From: Sphingobacteriales bacterium
GTDB taxonomy: Bacteria; Bacteroidota; Bacteroidia; Chitinophagales; Chitinophagaceae
Assembly (NCBI GenBank): GCA_004144185.1
Contig: SEFP01000001.1
Span: 682,001-746,000 of the forward strand
Direction of reading: 5' to 3'
Length of the DNA: 64,000 bases
Shown: piece after piece, positions 1-9,003 of the stretch
Layout of the letters: each line of letters begins with the position of its first letter
How positions within the stretch are numbered: position 1 is the stretch's first letter
Program-made: the position numbers and the translations under genes
The notes under the pieces: model-generated
What the model was told of the DNA's origin: nothing
What the model saw: the letters and a program-made list of their open reading frames with translations, nothing else
The model's database searches: none

Positions 1-1583
1 TTTCAGACCTGGCGGCCTTGTTTGGAAAAACAGAAGAGCCGGCCGTTCTCAACGCCCGCAACGAACTGGATGGCATTCCGGAACACCTGGCGCGTACCAG
101 CGAATTCCTGAAGCAGGAAGTGTTCAACAAGCACCGCTCCGAAACCCAGATGATGCGCTACCTGCGTATGCTCGAAGGCAAAGACCTGAGCCTCAACTGG
201 AGCATGATTCCACTGGGATCCTGCACCATGAAGCTCAACGCCGCGACCGAGATGATTCCGCTGTCGTGGAGCCACTGGAGCAAGATGCACCCGTACGTAC
301 CGACCGAACAAGCGGCCGGCTACGGACAGATTGTAACCGAACTGGAGCGCTACCTGAGCGTGATCACCGGCTTTGATGCCTGCTCTTTGCAGCCCAACAG
401 CGGTGCGCAGGGTGAATACGCTGGTTTGCTCACCATCCGCGACTACCACGAAGCCAATGGCCAGGGCCACCGCGATGTGATGCTGATTCCAATCTCGGCG
501 CACGGTACCAACCCGGCATCGGCTGTCATGGCTGGTTATAAAGTTGTGGTCGTAAAAGCACTGGAGAACGGCTATATCGATACCGAAGATCTCAAAGCGA
601 AAGCCGCACACTATTCTGATCGTCTGGCGGGTATCATGATCACCTATCCAAGCACCTATGGGGTGTACGAGGAAACGGTGAAGGACATCAACGCCATTAT
701 CCACGAACATGGCGGACAGGTGTATATGGACGGTGCCAACATGAACGCCCAGGTAGGACTGACCGCACCGGGACTGATCGGTGCCGATGTCTGTCACCTG
801 AACCTGCACAAGACCTTCGCCATTCCACACGGTGGCGGTGGACCGGGCATGGGGCCCATCTGCGTGAAAGCGCATCTGGAACCGTTCCTGCCGGCACACA
901 AACCTTCCGGAACATCTGCTTCCGGACGCAGCGGTGGCATGGTGAGCGGAGCGCCCTATGGTTCTGCATCGATCCTGCTGATTTCGTACGCATATATCCG
1001 GATGCTGGGCGCAGATGGGCTGCGGAAAGCAACCGAAATCGCCATTCTCAATGCCAACTATATGCGGGCGCGGCTTGAAGGCGCGTACGACATTCTGTAT
1101 ACGGGTAGCAACGGCACCTGTGCACACGAATTCATCGCGGATCTGCGGCCATTTAAGAAAACCGCCGGCATCGAAGCTGAAGACGTAGCCAAGCGTTTGA
1201 TGGATTATGGGTTCCACGCGCCTACCCTGTCATTCCCGGTACCGGGTACCATTATGATGGAGCCGACCGAAAGCGAAGACAAAAGCGAGCTGGACCGGTT
1301 CTGTGAAGCCATGCTATCGATTCGCGAAGAAATCCGCGCGATTGAAAACGGCACGATCGACAAGACCGACAACCCGCTGAAAAATGCGCCGCACACCCAG
1401 TGGGAAATCTGCGCGAATGACTGGAACCACCCGTATACCCGTGAGGAAGCAGCCTTCCCGCTGGCCTATGTAGCGTCGCACAAGTTCTGGCCTACCGTAA
1501 AGCGTGTCAACAACACCGCTGGAGACCGGAACCTGATCTGCACCTGCGAACCAACCGAAGCGTACATGAGCGCAGAGGTTTAA
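1..1583 (+). CDS. gcvP: Glycine dehydrogenase (decarboxylating), C-terminal part
   Basis: This is the P-protein of the glycine cleavage system, a cytoplasmic PLP enzyme that decarboxylates glycine and passes the aminomethyl group to lipoylated H-protein. The reading frame is open to the left window edge, so the 5' part lies outside; about 526 residues remain of a family usually near 950. The PLP-lysine signature HLNLHKTF followed by a glycine-rich IPHGGGGPG loop is at about 780-845. The family's C-terminal region is complete and ends at TAA 1581-1583. A hairpin terminator follows. Confidence 0.96.
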   Translation, partial: SDLAALFGKTEEPAVLNARNELDGIPEHLARTSEFLKQEVFNKHRSETQMMRYLRMLEGKDLSLNWSMIPLGSCTMKLNAATEMIPLSWSHWSKMHPYVPTEQAAGYGQIVTELERYLSVITGFDACSLQPNSGAQGEYAGLLTIRDYHEANGQGHRDVMLIPISAHGTNPASAVMAGYKVVVVKALENGYIDTEDLKAKAAHYSDRLAGIMITYPSTYGVYEETVKDINAIIHEHGGQVYMDGANMNAQVGLTAPGLIGADVCHLNLHKTFAIPHGGGGPGMGPICVKAHLEPFLPAHKPSGTSASGRSGGMVSGAPYGSASILLISYAYIRMLGADGLRKATEIAILNANYMRARLEGAYDILYTGSNGTCAHEFIADLRPFKKTAGIEAEDVAKRLMDYGFHAPTLSFPVPGTIMMEPTESEDKSELDRFCEAMLSIREEIRAIENGTIDKTDNPLKNAPHTQWEICANDWNHPYTREEAAFPLAYVASHKFWPTVKRVNNTAGDRNLICTCEPTEAYMSAEV

Positions 1584-1648
1584 GGAACGCGCGTTCCGGA
1601 AGCCATTCGGTTCCGGAATGGCCGCTGCCCCAAAAAGTGACCTATCTA

Positions 1649-1677
1649 AGCCGCAGGTATCCGCCTGCGGCTTTTTA
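1649..1677 (+). terminator. Rho-independent terminator after gcvP
   Basis: The perfect 9-bp arms AGCCGCAGG (1649-1657) and CCTGCGGCT (1664-1672) enclose a 6-nt loop and run into a T tract. This is a classic intrinsic terminator between gcvP and the helicase gene. Confidence 0.85.
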
Positions 1678-1754
1678 CAAATTTGTACCGGCTCCGGAAC
1701 AGCGGCCGTTCCGGATGACCGTCTTACTTTGCCGCATTAACACAAATTCTTTTT

Positions 1755-3011
1755 TTGAAAAGTACATTCTCTGATCTGGGACTGATCCAGCCACTGATGC
1801 TGGCCCTTGATAAAGCTGGCTACGTCCATCCAACTCCAATTCAGCAACAAGCTATTCCGCTGGTCCTCCAGGGCCGCGATGTTCTTGGCTGTGCCCAAAC
1901 CGGCACCGGTAAAACGGCTGCCTTCGCCCTGCCTATTTTGCAATTGCTGGATGCACAAGGCCCGTCCCGCCAAAAGCCCGGTATACGGGTGCTGGTTCTG
2001 ACCCCTACCCGTGAACTGGCCATCCAGATTGAGGAAGGATTCCGCGACTACGGACAATTCCTTCACCTGAAGCACACCGTCATTTTTGGTGGTGTGAACC
2101 AGCATGCACAAGTCGGTGCGTTAAAGCGTGGAATCGATATTCTGGTGGCGACACCCGGCCGGCTGCTCGATTTGATGCAGCAAGGCTTTATTTCACTGGC
2201 CGACCTGCAAATCTTTGTTCTGGATGAAGCCGACCGGATGCTGGATATGGGCTTTATCCACGACGTTAAAAAGGTGATTGCTAAAATTCCGGCCAAACGG
2301 CAAACCCTTTTTTTCTCCGCCACCATGCCGAAGCCGATTCAGCAGCTGGCCGATACCATTCTCAACCGTCCGGAATACATTGAAGTGACGCCAGCTTCTA
2401 CCACCGCCGAAACCATCGAGCAATCACTGTATTACGTAGACCGGGACAACAAACCGGCGCTGCTGTTCGGGCTGTTACAGGATCAACTGCACGGTCGTGC
2501 GCTGGTTTTTACCCGGACCAAGCACGGCGCGGACAAGCTGGTGAAAGCCCTGCATAAAAACGGATTCACGGCATCGGCCATCCACGGCAACAAATCGCAA
2601 AACCAGCGACAAGCTGCTCTGGAGGCCTTTAAAAACGAAACCATTCAGGTGCTGGTCGCGACCGATATCGCCGCGCGCGGCATTGACATCGATCTGTTGC
2701 AGCACGTAGTGAACTACGAGATTCCGAACATTCCGGAATCGTATGTGCACCGGATTGGCCGGGGTGGTCGCGCAGGCGCCAAAGGCTTCGCGTACTCGTT
2801 CAGCGATTTCGAAGAGATGGCGTACATCAAAGACATCCAGAAAGTCATCGGACTGAAAATTCCGGTGGTGGACAACCACCCGTATCCGATGAAAGATCTG
2901 ACGATCCACGAAAAGCCAAAACCGCAACCTCGTTCGGCCCGTCCGCAGCGCCCACAACGCCCTGCAGCACCCGCTAACCGGCCGCAACGCTCCGGCTCTA
3001 AACAGTCTTAA
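1755..3011 (+). CDS. DEAD-box ATP-dependent RNA helicase, RhlE-like
   Basis: This is an ATP-dependent RNA-unwinding protein, probably acting in ribosome assembly or RNA turnover. Motifs appear in order: Q motif (PTPIQQQAIP), Walker A AQTGTGKT, PTRELA, TPGR, DEAD box VLDEADRMLD, SAT, and HRIGRGGR near residue 335. The last 40 residues are a basic Pro/Arg/Gln tail typical of RhlE-group proteins that bind RNA. The start is read as TTG at 1755 because the family N-terminus (FxxLGL) begins four codons later and no in-frame ATG precedes it. A TTACTTTG box at 1727-1734 may be the -7 element. It is a single-gene unit ended by a strong hairpin. Confidence 0.93.
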   Translation: MKSTFSDLGLIQPLMLALDKAGYVHPTPIQQQAIPLVLQGRDVLGCAQTGTGKTAAFALPILQLLDAQGPSRQKPGIRVLVLTPTRELAIQIEEGFRDYGQFLHLKHTVIFGGVNQHAQVGALKRGIDILVATPGRLLDLMQQGFISLADLQIFVLDEADRMLDMGFIHDVKKVIAKIPAKRQTLFFSATMPKPIQQLADTILNRPEYIEVTPASTTAETIEQSLYYVDRDNKPALLFGLLQDQLHGRALVFTRTKHGADKLVKALHKNGFTASAIHGNKSQNQRQAALEAFKNETIQVLVATDIAARGIDIDLLQHVVNYEIPNIPESYVHRIGRGGRAGAKGFAYSFSDFEEMAYIKDIQKVIGLKIPVVDNHPYPMKDLTIHEKPKPQPRSARPQRPQRPAAPANRPQRSGSKQS

Positions 3012-3034
3012 GACGTTCCGGAACTCAATTTTAG

Positions 3035-3066
3035 AAACAGCCACAGGAAATTCCTGTGGCTGTTTT
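3035..3066 (+). terminator. Rho-independent terminator after helicase gene
   Basis: The 12-bp perfect stem CAGCCACAGGAA / TTCCTGTGGCTG (3038-3049 with 3051-3062) is followed by TTTT and preceded by AAA, so it could work on both strands. Confidence 0.8.
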
Positions 3067-3123
3067 GGTTATGGCTTTTGTTCGGCCCAAGAACCATTTC
3101 AGCGTACCTGCTGTTGTAGCAGT

Positions 3124-3615
3124 ATGGACCTGCAGAAAATCGGCTTTGGTGGTGGCTGCCACTGGTGTACCGAGGCGTATTTCCAGCATTTAAAAGGCGT
3201 TCAAAAGGTAGCACAGGGCTGGATTCAGTCTACGCCGCCCAACGACGCATTCTCAGAAGCCGTGATCGTTGCGTACGACCCGACGGTCATTTCATTGTCG
3301 GTACTGATCGCCATTCACCTGCATACGCATTCGGCTACCAAAGCACATGCCTTCCGGACTAAATACCGTTCGGCCGTATATGTGTTTGACGAGCATCCCC
3401 TCAACGATATGCAGGCACTTATCGACGCCAATCAACCGTATTTTGAAGCACCGATTCTGACCCAGGCGCTGCCCTTTGTTGCCTTCACCGAAAACACAGA
3501 GAACTATCTGGACTACTTCCGAAAAAACAGAACAGGTGCTTTTTGTAACACATACATCCTGCCCAGGCTCCAGTTGCTTCAGGCAGATTTTGCCGCCTAT
3601 TTCAGGCAGATCTGA
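3124..3615 (+). CDS. MsrA-like peptide methionine sulfoxide reductase (divergent)
   Basis: A 163-residue MsrA-family protein, expected to reduce methionine-S-sulfoxide in oxidised proteins. The active-site motif is GGCHWCTE (residues 10-17), with Cys12 as the likely nucleophile and a second cysteine at 15, in place of the canonical GCFWG. The core (YDPTV, HTHSAT, FRTKYRSAVY) is recognisable, although the HDPT segment is altered. A canonical paralogue lies at 25971. The gene stands alone, and GTACCTGC about 20 bp upstream resembles a -7 box. The fold is confident; the substrate is less so. Confidence 0.82.
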   Translation: MDLQKIGFGGGCHWCTEAYFQHLKGVQKVAQGWIQSTPPNDAFSEAVIVAYDPTVISLSVLIAIHLHTHSATKAHAFRTKYRSAVYVFDEHPLNDMQALIDANQPYFEAPILTQALPFVAFTENTENYLDYFRKNRTGAFCNTYILPRLQLLQADFAAYFRQI

Positions 3616-3699
3616 CAGCGGTCGAAAAAAATTATAGAAGGGTTTTGCTGCGGAATGTATCTGTTGATCCGGCACTGTTTTTATCGGTACCCGGCTGTT

Positions 3700-5028
3700 A
3701 TGACTGTCGAAAGCACCCTGCTCCGCAAACCTCGTCTCAGCCGGAAAGACTTTTTAGCATTTACCGGCAAATCGCTGGCTGTAGGAGGGGCGCTGGTAGC
3801 CGGCCTTCCGCAGAATCCGGTAACCGCCCAGACCAAAACCAAAGCGCAGTCGCCACCAGCCCGCGTACCGGCCGATCCGGAAAAGCCCATTGTGCTAGAA
3901 GCCTGGAAAAGCGATGCCGATCCAAAATCTGCCCCCACGCCGACGCCACGTCCACCCGATAAACGCATTGGTTATGCCGTAGTAGGCTTGGGGCATCTGG
4001 CACTGGAAGAAGTCCTGCCGGCGCTGGCTCAATGCAAGCAATCCAAACTGGCAGCCCTGGTGAGTGGGAGTCCGGAGAAGCTGCAAAAAGTGGCTCGCCA
4101 GTACGGAATCAGTCCGGAAAGCTGTTACAGTTACGAGACCTACGACCAGCTCAAGGCCAATCCGGATGTCGATGTGATCTACATCATCCTGCCCAATAGC
4201 CTGCATAAGGAATACGTGATTCGCGGGGCACGAGCCGGCAAGCACATCCTGTGTGAAAAGCCGATGGCCATTTCTGCCGACGAATGCCATGAGATGATCG
4301 CCGCCTGTCAGGAAGCACAGGTACAGCTGATGGTCGCCTATCGCATTCACTACCAGCCGCACAACCGCTACATCAAAGAACAACTCCGAAAAAAAGAGTT
4401 TGGGCCAGCCAAGTACATCGATGCCTACAACAGCCAGAGCAGTGCCAATCCGGACCACTGGCGGCATAAGCTGGCCTTGGCCGGTGGCGGCTCGTTACCC
4501 GATATCGGTTTGTACTGCCTCAACACCACCCGCTTTTTGGTACAGGAAGAACCCAGCGAAGTATTTGCTTACCGCTACAGCACGCCAGGCAATCCGTTGT
4601 TTAAAGAAGTGGAAGAGCTCATCAGCTGGCAGATGAAATTTCCCAGCGGACTGATTGCCAACTGCTCCTCCGATTACAATGTCCATGACAGTCGCCGGTA
4701 TCGTGTAATGTGCGAGCGGGGCTGGTACGACCTCGACAACGCATATGCCTATGCAGGCCAGGAGCTGCAAACCTCGCACGCCGATGGAAAACTGAAACGA
4801 AAGGAAACCGTTGTCATTCCGGCGACGAATCAGTTTGCTGTAGAAATGGATTATTTCGCGGATTGCATCCTGAATAAGCGCCGGCCGTACAGTACCGGTG
4901 AAGACGGTCTCCAGGATCACCGGATCATGGAAGCCATTTACCAGTCGGCCCGGGAAGGCCGGCCCGTTAAGCTGACCGATAACCCTGCCCCTAAAACCCT
5001 GCGCGGTCCGGAACCGGAGCTGGACTGA
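3700..5028 (+). CDS. Gfo/Idh/MocA family oxidoreductase, exported
   Basis: An NAD(P)-dependent sugar oxidoreductase resembling glucose-fructose oxidoreductase. The chosen ATG 3700 gives 442 residues; an upstream ATG at 3655 adds 15 residues before what looks like a Tat-type signal (SRKDFLAFTGKSL, then a hydrophobic stretch and a PVTAQ cleavage region). A low-complexity Pro/Lys/Ala linker follows, then the Rossmann motif VVGLGHLA and the family EKP motif (CEKPMAI) near residue 185. The tail GEDGLQDHRIMEAIYQSAREG is typical of the family. The sugar-oxidising cluster begins about 150 bp downstream, but this gene may be transcribed separately. Confidence 0.88.
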   Translation: MTVESTLLRKPRLSRKDFLAFTGKSLAVGGALVAGLPQNPVTAQTKTKAQSPPARVPADPEKPIVLEAWKSDADPKSAPTPTPRPPDKRIGYAVVGLGHLALEEVLPALAQCKQSKLAALVSGSPEKLQKVARQYGISPESCYSYETYDQLKANPDVDVIYIILPNSLHKEYVIRGARAGKHILCEKPMAISADECHEMIAACQEAQVQLMVAYRIHYQPHNRYIKEQLRKKEFGPAKYIDAYNSQSSANPDHWRHKLALAGGGSLPDIGLYCLNTTRFLVQEEPSEVFAYRYSTPGNPLFKEVEELISWQMKFPSGLIANCSSDYNVHDSRRYRVMCERGWYDLDNAYAYAGQELQTSHADGKLKRKETVVIPATNQFAVEMDYFADCILNKRRPYSTGEDGLQDHRIMEAIYQSAREGRPVKLTDNPAPKTLRGPEPELD

Positions 5029-5180
5029 GCAATTTTGGAAATCCGGAAGTGGCTTCTATGCTCATTGGATGCACAAAAACAATCAGTGGAATTGATTGTA
5101 GAAGTCTTTGGCTTTGGGGCAACTAGATTGTCAAAACAATTTATGATACTGGCATGGGTTTGCTTCGCAAGTAGTCTCCT

Positions 5181-5969
5181 ATGCGTGGCTCTTCTGCAAG
5201 CAATTCTCCGTCGTATCTCCAGTGGGGAACGGAAGGGCCGGTGTTGGTTCTGTTGCATTACTTCGGTGGCGAAGCCGCTAGTTGGCAGTGGGTAGCCCCG
5301 TTGCTTCAAACCGAGTATCGCTGCATCGCCATCAACTTACCCGGCTGCGGTGGAACCGTTCCGCCTGCGGTTCTTTCTTTAAAACACTATTCCGGATTTG
5401 TCCAGCAACTATTGACCTCATTGAACATCGACCGGTATACGCTCATCGGTCATTCGATGGGTGCTAAGATTGCCATGCAGGTCGCAGCAGATGTTCCGCA
5501 AGCCATTCAGCGATTGGTTCTTATTGCGCCTTCGCCACCCAGCACAGAGCCCCTTCCGGAACCCGACCGGCAACAGTCGCTGAGCCACCGGGACAGCTCA
5601 GCATCAGCTGAAGAAACGCTGAATCGGATCACCATTCAACTTATCAGTGAAGCGCAGCGACAACTATTCATTAGTTCCCAACTTGCCACTGCACCAGCCG
5701 TCTGGAACTGGTGGCTGCTGACTGGGATGGGTGCCAGTATTGCTGGTGCCGTACAACACATTCAGGCTCCGGTTACCGTTTTGTCCTCGTCTCAGGATCC
5801 CGTTATCACGCCCCAGGTGATCCGGGAACGTGTAGCGCCATTTTTTCCGGAGGCACAATTTATATCCAGCTCCAACGCAGGTCATTTGTTACCATTTGAA
5901 GTGCCCGACTGGGTAGCTGACCAAGTCCGGACAGCCTGCCGTTCCTCATTTACTATAAACACCCTATGA
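5181..5969 (+). CDS. Alpha/beta-hydrolase fold protein
   Basis: A 262-residue alpha/beta hydrolase. The nucleophile elbow GHSMG places the serine at residue 92, the oxyanion region is LLHYFGG (24-30), and the catalytic histidine is probably in SNAGHLLP near residue 242, with an Asp at SSSQDPV. The substrate is unknown; esterase, lactonase or C-C hydrolase activity are all possible. Its stop codon overlaps the next start by 4 bp (ATGA at 5966), so it is translationally coupled to the SDR. That fits a lactonase step in sugar oxidation, but this is inference. Confidence 0.85.
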   Translation: MRGSSASNSPSYLQWGTEGPVLVLLHYFGGEAASWQWVAPLLQTEYRCIAINLPGCGGTVPPAVLSLKHYSGFVQQLLTSLNIDRYTLIGHSMGAKIAMQVAADVPQAIQRLVLIAPSPPSTEPLPEPDRQQSLSHRDSSASAEETLNRITIQLISEAQRQLFISSQLATAPAVWNWWLLTGMGASIAGAVQHIQAPVTVLSSSQDPVITPQVIRERVAPFFPEAQFISSSNAGHLLPFEVPDWVADQVRTACRSSFTINTL

Positions 5970-6838
5970 ATACTCCCAAGCGCCCTACCGCAAACGATAT
6001 GAAAGGTCAGCAGTTGCCGTATCCGGCCAAGCAGTCGGATATGGACCAGCAACCACAGACCGATTTGTCGGCGTACCTCGCGGCCGGCAAGCTGACCGAT
6101 AAAGTAGCGATCATCACCGGCGGCGATTCCGGAATCGGACGCGCCGTAGCTATTGCTTTTGCAAAAGAAGGCGCCGATGTCGCGATCGTCTACAATGAGA
6201 ACGACTCCGATGCTGCCGAAACCCAGCGGATGGCCGAATCTCACGGTCGCAAATGCCTCGTCATCCGAGCCGACGTCCGCAGCCGGCAGTCCTGTTTTGA
6301 CGCCGTACAGAAAGCCGTGAGTGAATTTGGCAAGCTGAATATTCTCGTCAACAATGCGGCGTACCAGCACGTCGAGAAAAAACTGGAAGCCATTACCGAA
6401 GACAACCTGCGGCGCACCTTTGAAACCAATATCTACGGGTACTTTTTTATGGCGCAGGCCGCCTTGCAGCATCTGCAATCCGGCGATGCGATCGTTAATA
6501 CCGGTAGTATTGTAGGCCTGACCGGGCTTCCGATTCTGGTCGATTATACCGCGACCAAAGGCGCCATTCATGCCTTTACCAAGTCACTGGCGTTGCAACT
6601 GGGCGAGCGCAACATCCGCGTCAACGCCGTGATTCCCGGTCCGGTCTGGACCCCCAATATTCCCGGTACTATGCCGATCGAAGAAGTCGAAAACTTTGGT
6701 CACGAAGTAGCCCTGCAACGCCCTGGACAGCCCGATGAGCTGGCACCTGCGTATGTGTTGCTGGCGTCGAACGATGGCAGTTTTATGACCGGTGCACTCG
6801 TAGAAGTAACCGGAGGCCGTTTATCAAGCAGTAAATAA
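5966..6838 (+). CDS. Short-chain dehydrogenase/reductase (SDR)
   Basis: A 290-residue NAD(P)-dependent SDR of the YhdF/YghA type, with the usual 45-residue N-terminal extension (MKGQQLPYPAKQSDM). The cofactor motif TGGDSGIG is at residues 51-58, NNAA at 129-132, and the catalytic Ser181, Tyr194 and Lys198 are present (YTATK). The C-terminus GALVEVTGG is typical. It overlaps the hydrolase gene by 4 bp and lies 9 bp before the next gene, making it part of a five-gene operon. The substrate is probably a sugar, polyol or glucose-like aldehyde, by family. Confidence 0.92.
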   Translation: MNTPKRPTANDMKGQQLPYPAKQSDMDQQPQTDLSAYLAAGKLTDKVAIITGGDSGIGRAVAIAFAKEGADVAIVYNENDSDAAETQRMAESHGRKCLVIRADVRSRQSCFDAVQKAVSEFGKLNILVNNAAYQHVEKKLEAITEDNLRRTFETNIYGYFFMAQAALQHLQSGDAIVNTGSIVGLTGLPILVDYTATKGAIHAFTKSLALQLGERNIRVNAVIPGPVWTPNIPGTMPIEEVENFGHEVALQRPGQPDELAPAYVLLASNDGSFMTGALVEVTGGRLSSSK

Positions 6839-6847
6839 GCCTTCCAG

Positions 6848-7444
6848 ATGCATACTACCCTCTTAGCCACCGATGTACTCGACTGGCTTTCGCAGCTGAG
6901 CTTGACCCCTGTAACTCGCGAAGCCCTGGAGGCCCGACTGGAGAAGGAACAGGATTACAACCGGTTCTTTCCGGACGATGCCTTTCTGACCCTCTCCCTG
7001 GTCTGCGACCGGTTGCTGGCCCAGGAGGAAATGCGGCTGGTCAACATCGCTATTTTTATCGACGACCGGTTGTTTCACGACAAAGGGAAAGGCTGGCGAT
7101 ACAGCGAGCTACCACCCGACGCCGAGCTGTATCGGCTGGGCATCCAAGGTATTGACCAGACGGCTTTGATCCGATTGGGTGCGCCGTTCCGGGGACTTTC
7201 AACGACCCAACAGGACGAGGTGCTACACCGGATCCAGGCCGGCAATCCGGAAGGGGAGATCTGGAAGACGTTATCAGCGAAACGCTTTTTTGAAGAACTG
7301 CTGACAGAGGCAACCGAGATTTTCGTAAGTCATCCGAGAGTGCAGATGCAGATGGGCTACACCGGGATGGGCGATGCCAACGGCTGGCAATCAATCGGTC
7401 TGCCCGGTACCTTTCCCACACCTCAACCAATTCCGGAAGCGTGA
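6848..7444 (+). CDS. Gluconate 2-dehydrogenase subunit 3-like protein
   Basis: A 198-residue protein resembling the small (subunit 3) partner of membrane-type gluconate dehydrogenases. The region around FRGLSTTQQDEVLHRIQ and the C-terminal MQMGYTGMGDANGW segment carry the family pattern. Its stop overlaps the GTG start of the GMC gene (GTGA at 7441), the pairing expected for a flavoprotein and its small subunit. Unlike many relatives it has no visible Tat signal, so the complex may be cytoplasmic or co-exported by other means. Confidence 0.83.
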   Translation: MHTTLLATDVLDWLSQLSLTPVTREALEARLEKEQDYNRFFPDDAFLTLSLVCDRLLAQEEMRLVNIAIFIDDRLFHDKGKGWRYSELPPDAELYRLGIQGIDQTALIRLGAPFRGLSTTQQDEVLHRIQAGNPEGEIWKTLSAKRFFEELLTEATEIFVSHPRVQMQMGYTGMGDANGWQSIGLPGTFPTPQPIPEA

Positions 7445-8994
7445 AAACCTATCCGCTCCAGGAGCCGGTGGATGCAGTTGTGATTGGCACCGGTGCCGGG
7501 GGTGCACCAATCCTAGCGCGACTGGCCCAGGCAGGATTAAATGTGATCGCGTTGGAAGCCGGAACCCAATGGAATCCGGCGACCGATTTCGCCACCGACG
7601 AGACGGCTCAAAACAAGCTGTTCTGGACCCACGAGCGCCTCAGTGCCGGAGCCATGCCGCTTGCCTTTGGAAAAAACAATTCCGGAACCGGTGTAGGCGG
7701 ATCTACGCTTCACTTCACCGGTTATACGCCCCGACCACAGCCCGACAATTTTAAGGTTCACGACCAGTTTGGCATCGGGCGCAACTGGCCGATCAGCTAT
7801 TGGGATCTGGAGGATTACTACGACGAGGTTGAACAGTTTTTAGGCGTTTCCGGACCGTCGCCGTATCCATGGGGACCGGCTCGTAAAAAGGGATATCCAT
7901 TACGCCCGTTGCCACTCAACGGAGCGGCGCAGCTCATGGAGCGAAGCTGTAAGCAACTGGGCATCCGGACCGCTCCGGGGCCGAATGCGATTCTGTCCGG
8001 AACGTATTTTCAGCAGCAGGTCGGGTATCGCGGTGCCTGCAGCAACCGGGGCTTTTGTCAGGCCGGATGTAGTACCGGTGCCAAAGGCAGCGCCGATGTT
8101 ACGTTTATACCGGTTGCCCGTCATTTTGGCGCGGAGGTTCGTACCGGTTGCTTTGCTACCGGATTTGAACGTGATACGCAGGGCCGGATTACTGGTGTGA
8201 TCTACCAACAGGAAGGGCAGGAACAACGCCAGCGATGCAAGGCGGTCTTTCTCTGCGCCGGCGCGGTGGAAACACCGCGATTGCTTCTGTACAGCGGCTT
8301 GGCAAACAGCAGCGGGCAGGTCGGCAAAAATTTTATGGCGCATACCGGCACCCAGCTCTGGGGCGAGTTCAACGAATTGATTGAACCGTTTAAAGGCGTA
8401 CCGGCCACGCTTATCTCCGAAGACATGCATGCCCCGGCAGATGCCGATTTTGCCAGTGGCTATCTGCTCCAGCCGATTGGTGTGATGCCGGTCACCTATA
8501 CCAGTCAGCTGGCCCGTGAAACCGGTACCTGGGGCACTGCGCTCCGGAAACGCATCCAGGCCTATAACCACGTGGCAGGAATCAATATCCACGGAGAGTG
8601 CCTGCCCTACGAAAGCAACTATCTGGAGCTTTCCGGAGAAACCGATGCGATGGGACTGCCCAAGCCCAGAATTCATTTTTCGCCCGGCGAAAACGAGCTT
8701 CGGATGACGGCTCACGGGGAGAAGACCCTCCGGAACATCTGGGACGTGGCCGGTGCCCGAAACGTCTTTACGGTCGATCGCTACTGTCATACCATCGGCA
8801 CCTGCCGGATGGGAATGGATCCGGAAGACTCTGTAGTCAACCCTTCGGGCCAGTCGCACGACATTCCCAACCTGTACATCAGCGACAACTCTACGTTTAC
8901 CGGTTCGCTTCACGCCAATCCGACCCTCACGATTATGGCGCTGGCCCTGCGAACCGCCGATTTATTTCTGAAGCAATCCTCCACTCATTCTTAA
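7441..8994 (+). CDS. GMC-family FAD oxidoreductase (gluconate dehydrogenase-like large subunit)
   Basis: A 517-residue flavoprotein oxidising sugars or sugar acids. The FAD-binding motif is GTGAGG (about residue 17) ending in LEAG; GVGGSTLH follows near 82; a cysteine-rich CSNRGFCQAGC segment at about 200-210 is typical of gluconate 2-dehydrogenase flavoproteins. The catalytic histidine motif CHTIGTCRMG lies near 450 and the second active-site motif SLHANPTLTI near 490. It starts with GTG, translationally coupled to the subunit 3 gene. No cytochrome c subunit gene is adjacent, so the electron acceptor is unclear. Confidence 0.92.
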   Translation: MKTYPLQEPVDAVVIGTGAGGAPILARLAQAGLNVIALEAGTQWNPATDFATDETAQNKLFWTHERLSAGAMPLAFGKNNSGTGVGGSTLHFTGYTPRPQPDNFKVHDQFGIGRNWPISYWDLEDYYDEVEQFLGVSGPSPYPWGPARKKGYPLRPLPLNGAAQLMERSCKQLGIRTAPGPNAILSGTYFQQQVGYRGACSNRGFCQAGCSTGAKGSADVTFIPVARHFGAEVRTGCFATGFERDTQGRITGVIYQQEGQEQRQRCKAVFLCAGAVETPRLLLYSGLANSSGQVGKNFMAHTGTQLWGEFNELIEPFKGVPATLISEDMHAPADADFASGYLLQPIGVMPVTYTSQLARETGTWGTALRKRIQAYNHVAGINIHGECLPYESNYLELSGETDAMGLPKPRIHFSPGENELRMTAHGEKTLRNIWDVAGARNVFTVDRYCHTIGTCRMGMDPEDSVVNPSGQSHDIPNLYISDNSTFTGSLHANPTLTIMALALRTADLFLKQSSTHS

Positions 8995-9003
8995 GGACTC
9001 AAG

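Noticed and set aside
3-1217. A 404-codon open frame on the minus strand opposite gcvP
   Set aside because: It is antisense to a strongly conserved gene and has no recognisable domain; the long frame is a product of the codon use of gcvP.
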